Part shown: piece after piece, positions 4,630 through 6,014 of the stretch
Position numbering within the stretch: position 1 is the first letter of the stretch
Layout: each line of letters begins with the position of its first letter
NCBI GenBank assembly: GCA_025934385.1
Contig: JAICYE010000150.1
Location: 1-6,014, forward strand
From: Acidimicrobiia bacterium
GTDB lineage: Bacteria > Actinomycetota > Acidimicrobiia > IMCC26256 > BP-133
Reading direction: 5' to 3'
DNA: 6,014 nucleotides
Notes under the pieces: generated by a model
Told to the model about the DNA's origin: nothing
The model's database searches: none
Seen by the model: only the letters and a program-made list of their open reading frames with translations
Position numbers and translations under genes: made by a program

Positions 4630-6014
4630 GTGAGCTCCTCGCCCCCGGGCCGGCCGGTTCCCGCCCTGCCGGGCGACGTGGCCGTCGTCAACGTCGGCCT
4701 GTCGCTCTTCGCCGAGGCGGTGGCCGCCCAGGGCCGCCCGGTGGCCGACGTCGACTGGCGGATCCCGGCCGGCGGCGACCCCGAGGCGGTGGCCGCCCTC
4801 CGCCGACTCTACGGGCCGCGGGCGGCGGCCATCGACGAGGCCAACGCCGAAGTGGTGCGCCGGATCGACCGGGGCGTGCCCCTGCTGGTCGACCTGGCGC
4901 CGGGGCACCAGGTGGTGCCGGGGTTCGGCGAGCGCACCATCCTCCACTGCGGCCCGCCGATCGAGTTGCGTGACGTCTGCGATCCGCTGCGGCGCTCGAT
5001 CCGGGCGGCGGTGGTGGCCGAGGGCTGGGCCGCCGACCCGGAGGAGGCCGGGGCGCTGGTCGAGAAGGGCGACGTGACCCTCGAGCCGGCCAACCATCAC
5101 GACACCGTCGTCCCCATGGCGACGGCCATCGGGCCGTCGGCCTGGGTCTGGATCGTGGAGAACCGGGAGGGCGGCACCCGGGCGTTCTCGGCCGTCAACC
5201 AGGGCCCGGGCGAGGTGCCGTGGTTCGGGCGGGAGACGCCGGCGGCGGTGGAGCGGCTGCGGTTCCTCCGCGACGTCGCCGGGCCGCTGCTGCACGAGGC
5301 GGTCGGGGCCCTGGTGGCCGCCGGCGGGCCGATCGACATCTTCTCGCTGGCCGCCCAGGGGCTGCAGATGGGCGACGACGTCCACATGCGGAGCCAGGCC
5401 TCGACGAACCTGCTGATCCGGGCGCTGCTCCCCCACCTCCTGGCGCTGGAGTCCCCCGCCCGGGTGGAGCTCGGCCGGTTCCTGGCCGGCAACCACCTGT
5501 TCTTCCTCAACCTGGCCATGGCCGCCGCCCGTTCCGTGCTGGCCTGGGCGAAGGACGTCGCCGGGGCGAGCATCGTGGTCGGCATGGCCCGCAACGGCAC
5601 GACGTTCGGCGTGCGGCTGCCGGGGTCGGACGAGTGGTACCTGGCGCCGGCGCCGCCGGTGGGTCACGCCCTCTATTACTCGGGCCAGGGGCCGGAGACG
5701 AGCGCCCCCGACATCGGCGACTCGGCGCTGCTGGAGCTCGTGGGCCTGGGCGGGCCGGCGGCGGCCGGCTCGCCGGCGGTGGCGGGGTTCGTCGGCGGGA
5801 CGATGGCCGACGCCGTCCGGCTGACCACCGACATGGACCGCATCTGCGCCGGCCGGTCGAGCCGGTTCAAGCTGGCGCTGCTCGACTTCCGGGGGACGCC
5901 GATCGCCGTCGACGTCCGCCGGGTGGTGGAGACCGGGATCACGCCCCGGATCAACACCGGGATCCTCCACCGCTTCGACGGCAGCGGCCAGGTCGGCGCC
6001 GGCGTGGCCGTGGC
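4630..6014 (+). CDS. DUF1116 protein (YlbE/YahG, AllG-like carbamoyltransferase subunit), C-terminus cut off
   Basis: The frame is open from GTG 4630 to the window end, 461 complete codons. An in-frame GTG at 4603 is possible but lies inside the operator-like motif and has no ribosome site. Family landmarks are VNVGLSLFAEA (20-30), HHDTVVPMATAIGPSAW (156-172), GDDVHMRSQASTNLL (248-262), VGMARNGTTFGVRLPG (317-332), YYSGQGPETSAPDIGDSA (349-366) and TGITPRINTGILH (435-447). The last segment normally lies close to the C-terminus, so about 20 residues are missing. DUF1116 proteins act with FdrA; in E. coli FdrA, YlbE and YlbF together form oxamate carbamoyltransferase, with carbamate kinase downstream, and YahG is a paralogue. 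Here the FdrA partner lies 4.4 kb away on the other strand, not next to it. The DUF2877 partner is not in the window and may follow to the right. Actual substrate unproven. Confidence 0.92.
   Translation, partial: MSSSPPGRPVPALPGDVAVVNVGLSLFAEAVAAQGRPVADVDWRIPAGGDPEAVAALRRLYGPRAAAIDEANAEVVRRIDRGVPLLVDLAPGHQVVPGFGERTILHCGPPIELRDVCDPLRRSIRAAVVAEGWAADPEEAGALVEKGDVTLEPANHHDTVVPMATAIGPSAWVWIVENREGGTRAFSAVNQGPGEVPWFGRETPAAVERLRFLRDVAGPLLHEAVGALVAAGGPIDIFSLAAQGLQMGDDVHMRSQASTNLLIRALLPHLLALESPARVELGRFLAGNHLFFLNLAMAAARSVLAWAKDVAGASIVVGMARNGTTFGVRLPGSDEWYLAPAPPVGHALYYSGQGPETSAPDIGDSALLELVGLGGPAAAGSPAVAGFVGGTMADAVRLTTDMDRICAGRSSRFKLALLDFRGTPIAVDVRRVVETGITPRINTGILHRFDGSGQVGAGVAV

Noticed and set aside
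4588..5970. Minus-strand open frame that continues upstream of the AIR-synthase gene to give a 778-residue product
   Set aside because: The extra part is antisense to the clearly recognisable DUF1116 gene, has a low-complexity R/P/H-rich translation typical of GC-rich shadow frames, and the AIR-synthase family N-terminus begins naturally at 4587.
1..6014. A nitrilase or transcription regulator gene, expected for a Nit1C cluster
   Set aside because: I searched the plausible coding frames for both and found neither; if present they must lie outside the window.

Overview
The window is very GC-rich, with strong G/C bias at third codon positions, GTG and TTG starts, short or absent leaders and tightly packed genes. 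This fits a high-GC actinobacterium; the genus cannot be fixed from the sequence. I see no rRNA, tRNA, CRISPR array, insertion sequence or phage gene. Nearly every base lies in a gene, and the only gene-free stretches are three spacers of about 40 to 120 bp.

Layout. On the minus strand at the left edge is the first 65 codons of an FdrA-family gene (1-197), preceded by and translationally overlapping a complete carbamate kinase gene (197-1165). A 63-bp divergent spacer follows. Three plus-strand genes come next: an unrecognised 214-residue protein (1229-1873), a radical SAM protein of the MSMEG_0568 type (about 1990-3108) and a GNAT acetyltransferase of the MSMEG_0567 N-terminal type (3108-3671). 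Converging on these, with a 38-bp tail-to-tail overlap, is a minus-strand AIR-synthase (PurM-like) protein (3634-4587). After a 42-bp divergent spacer, a DUF1116 (YlbE/YahG, AllG-like) gene runs off the right edge about 20 residues short of its end.

Two known modules are interleaved. FdrA, DUF1116 and carbamate kinase together are the hallmark of the oxamate-carbamoyltransferase-like systems of allantoin catabolism (E. coli fdrA/ylbE/ylbF/ybcF and the paralogous yahF/yahG/yahI). There a carbamoyl group is passed to phosphate, and carbamate kinase makes ATP plus carbamate, which breaks down to ammonia and CO2. The radical SAM, GNAT and AIR-synthase trio is the core of the Nit1C nitrilase cluster, linked to nitrile or cyanide assimilation and nitrogen starvation. 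No nitrilase lies in this window.

Both divergent spacers carry the identical near-palindrome CACCATAGTG, which suggests the two modules are transcribed under shared control. My inference is a nitrogen-scavenging locus in which a small nitrogen-rich compound is processed by the Nit1C-type enzymes and its carbamoyl nitrogen recovered through the FdrA/DUF1116/carbamate kinase arm. Substrate and intermediates are unknown.
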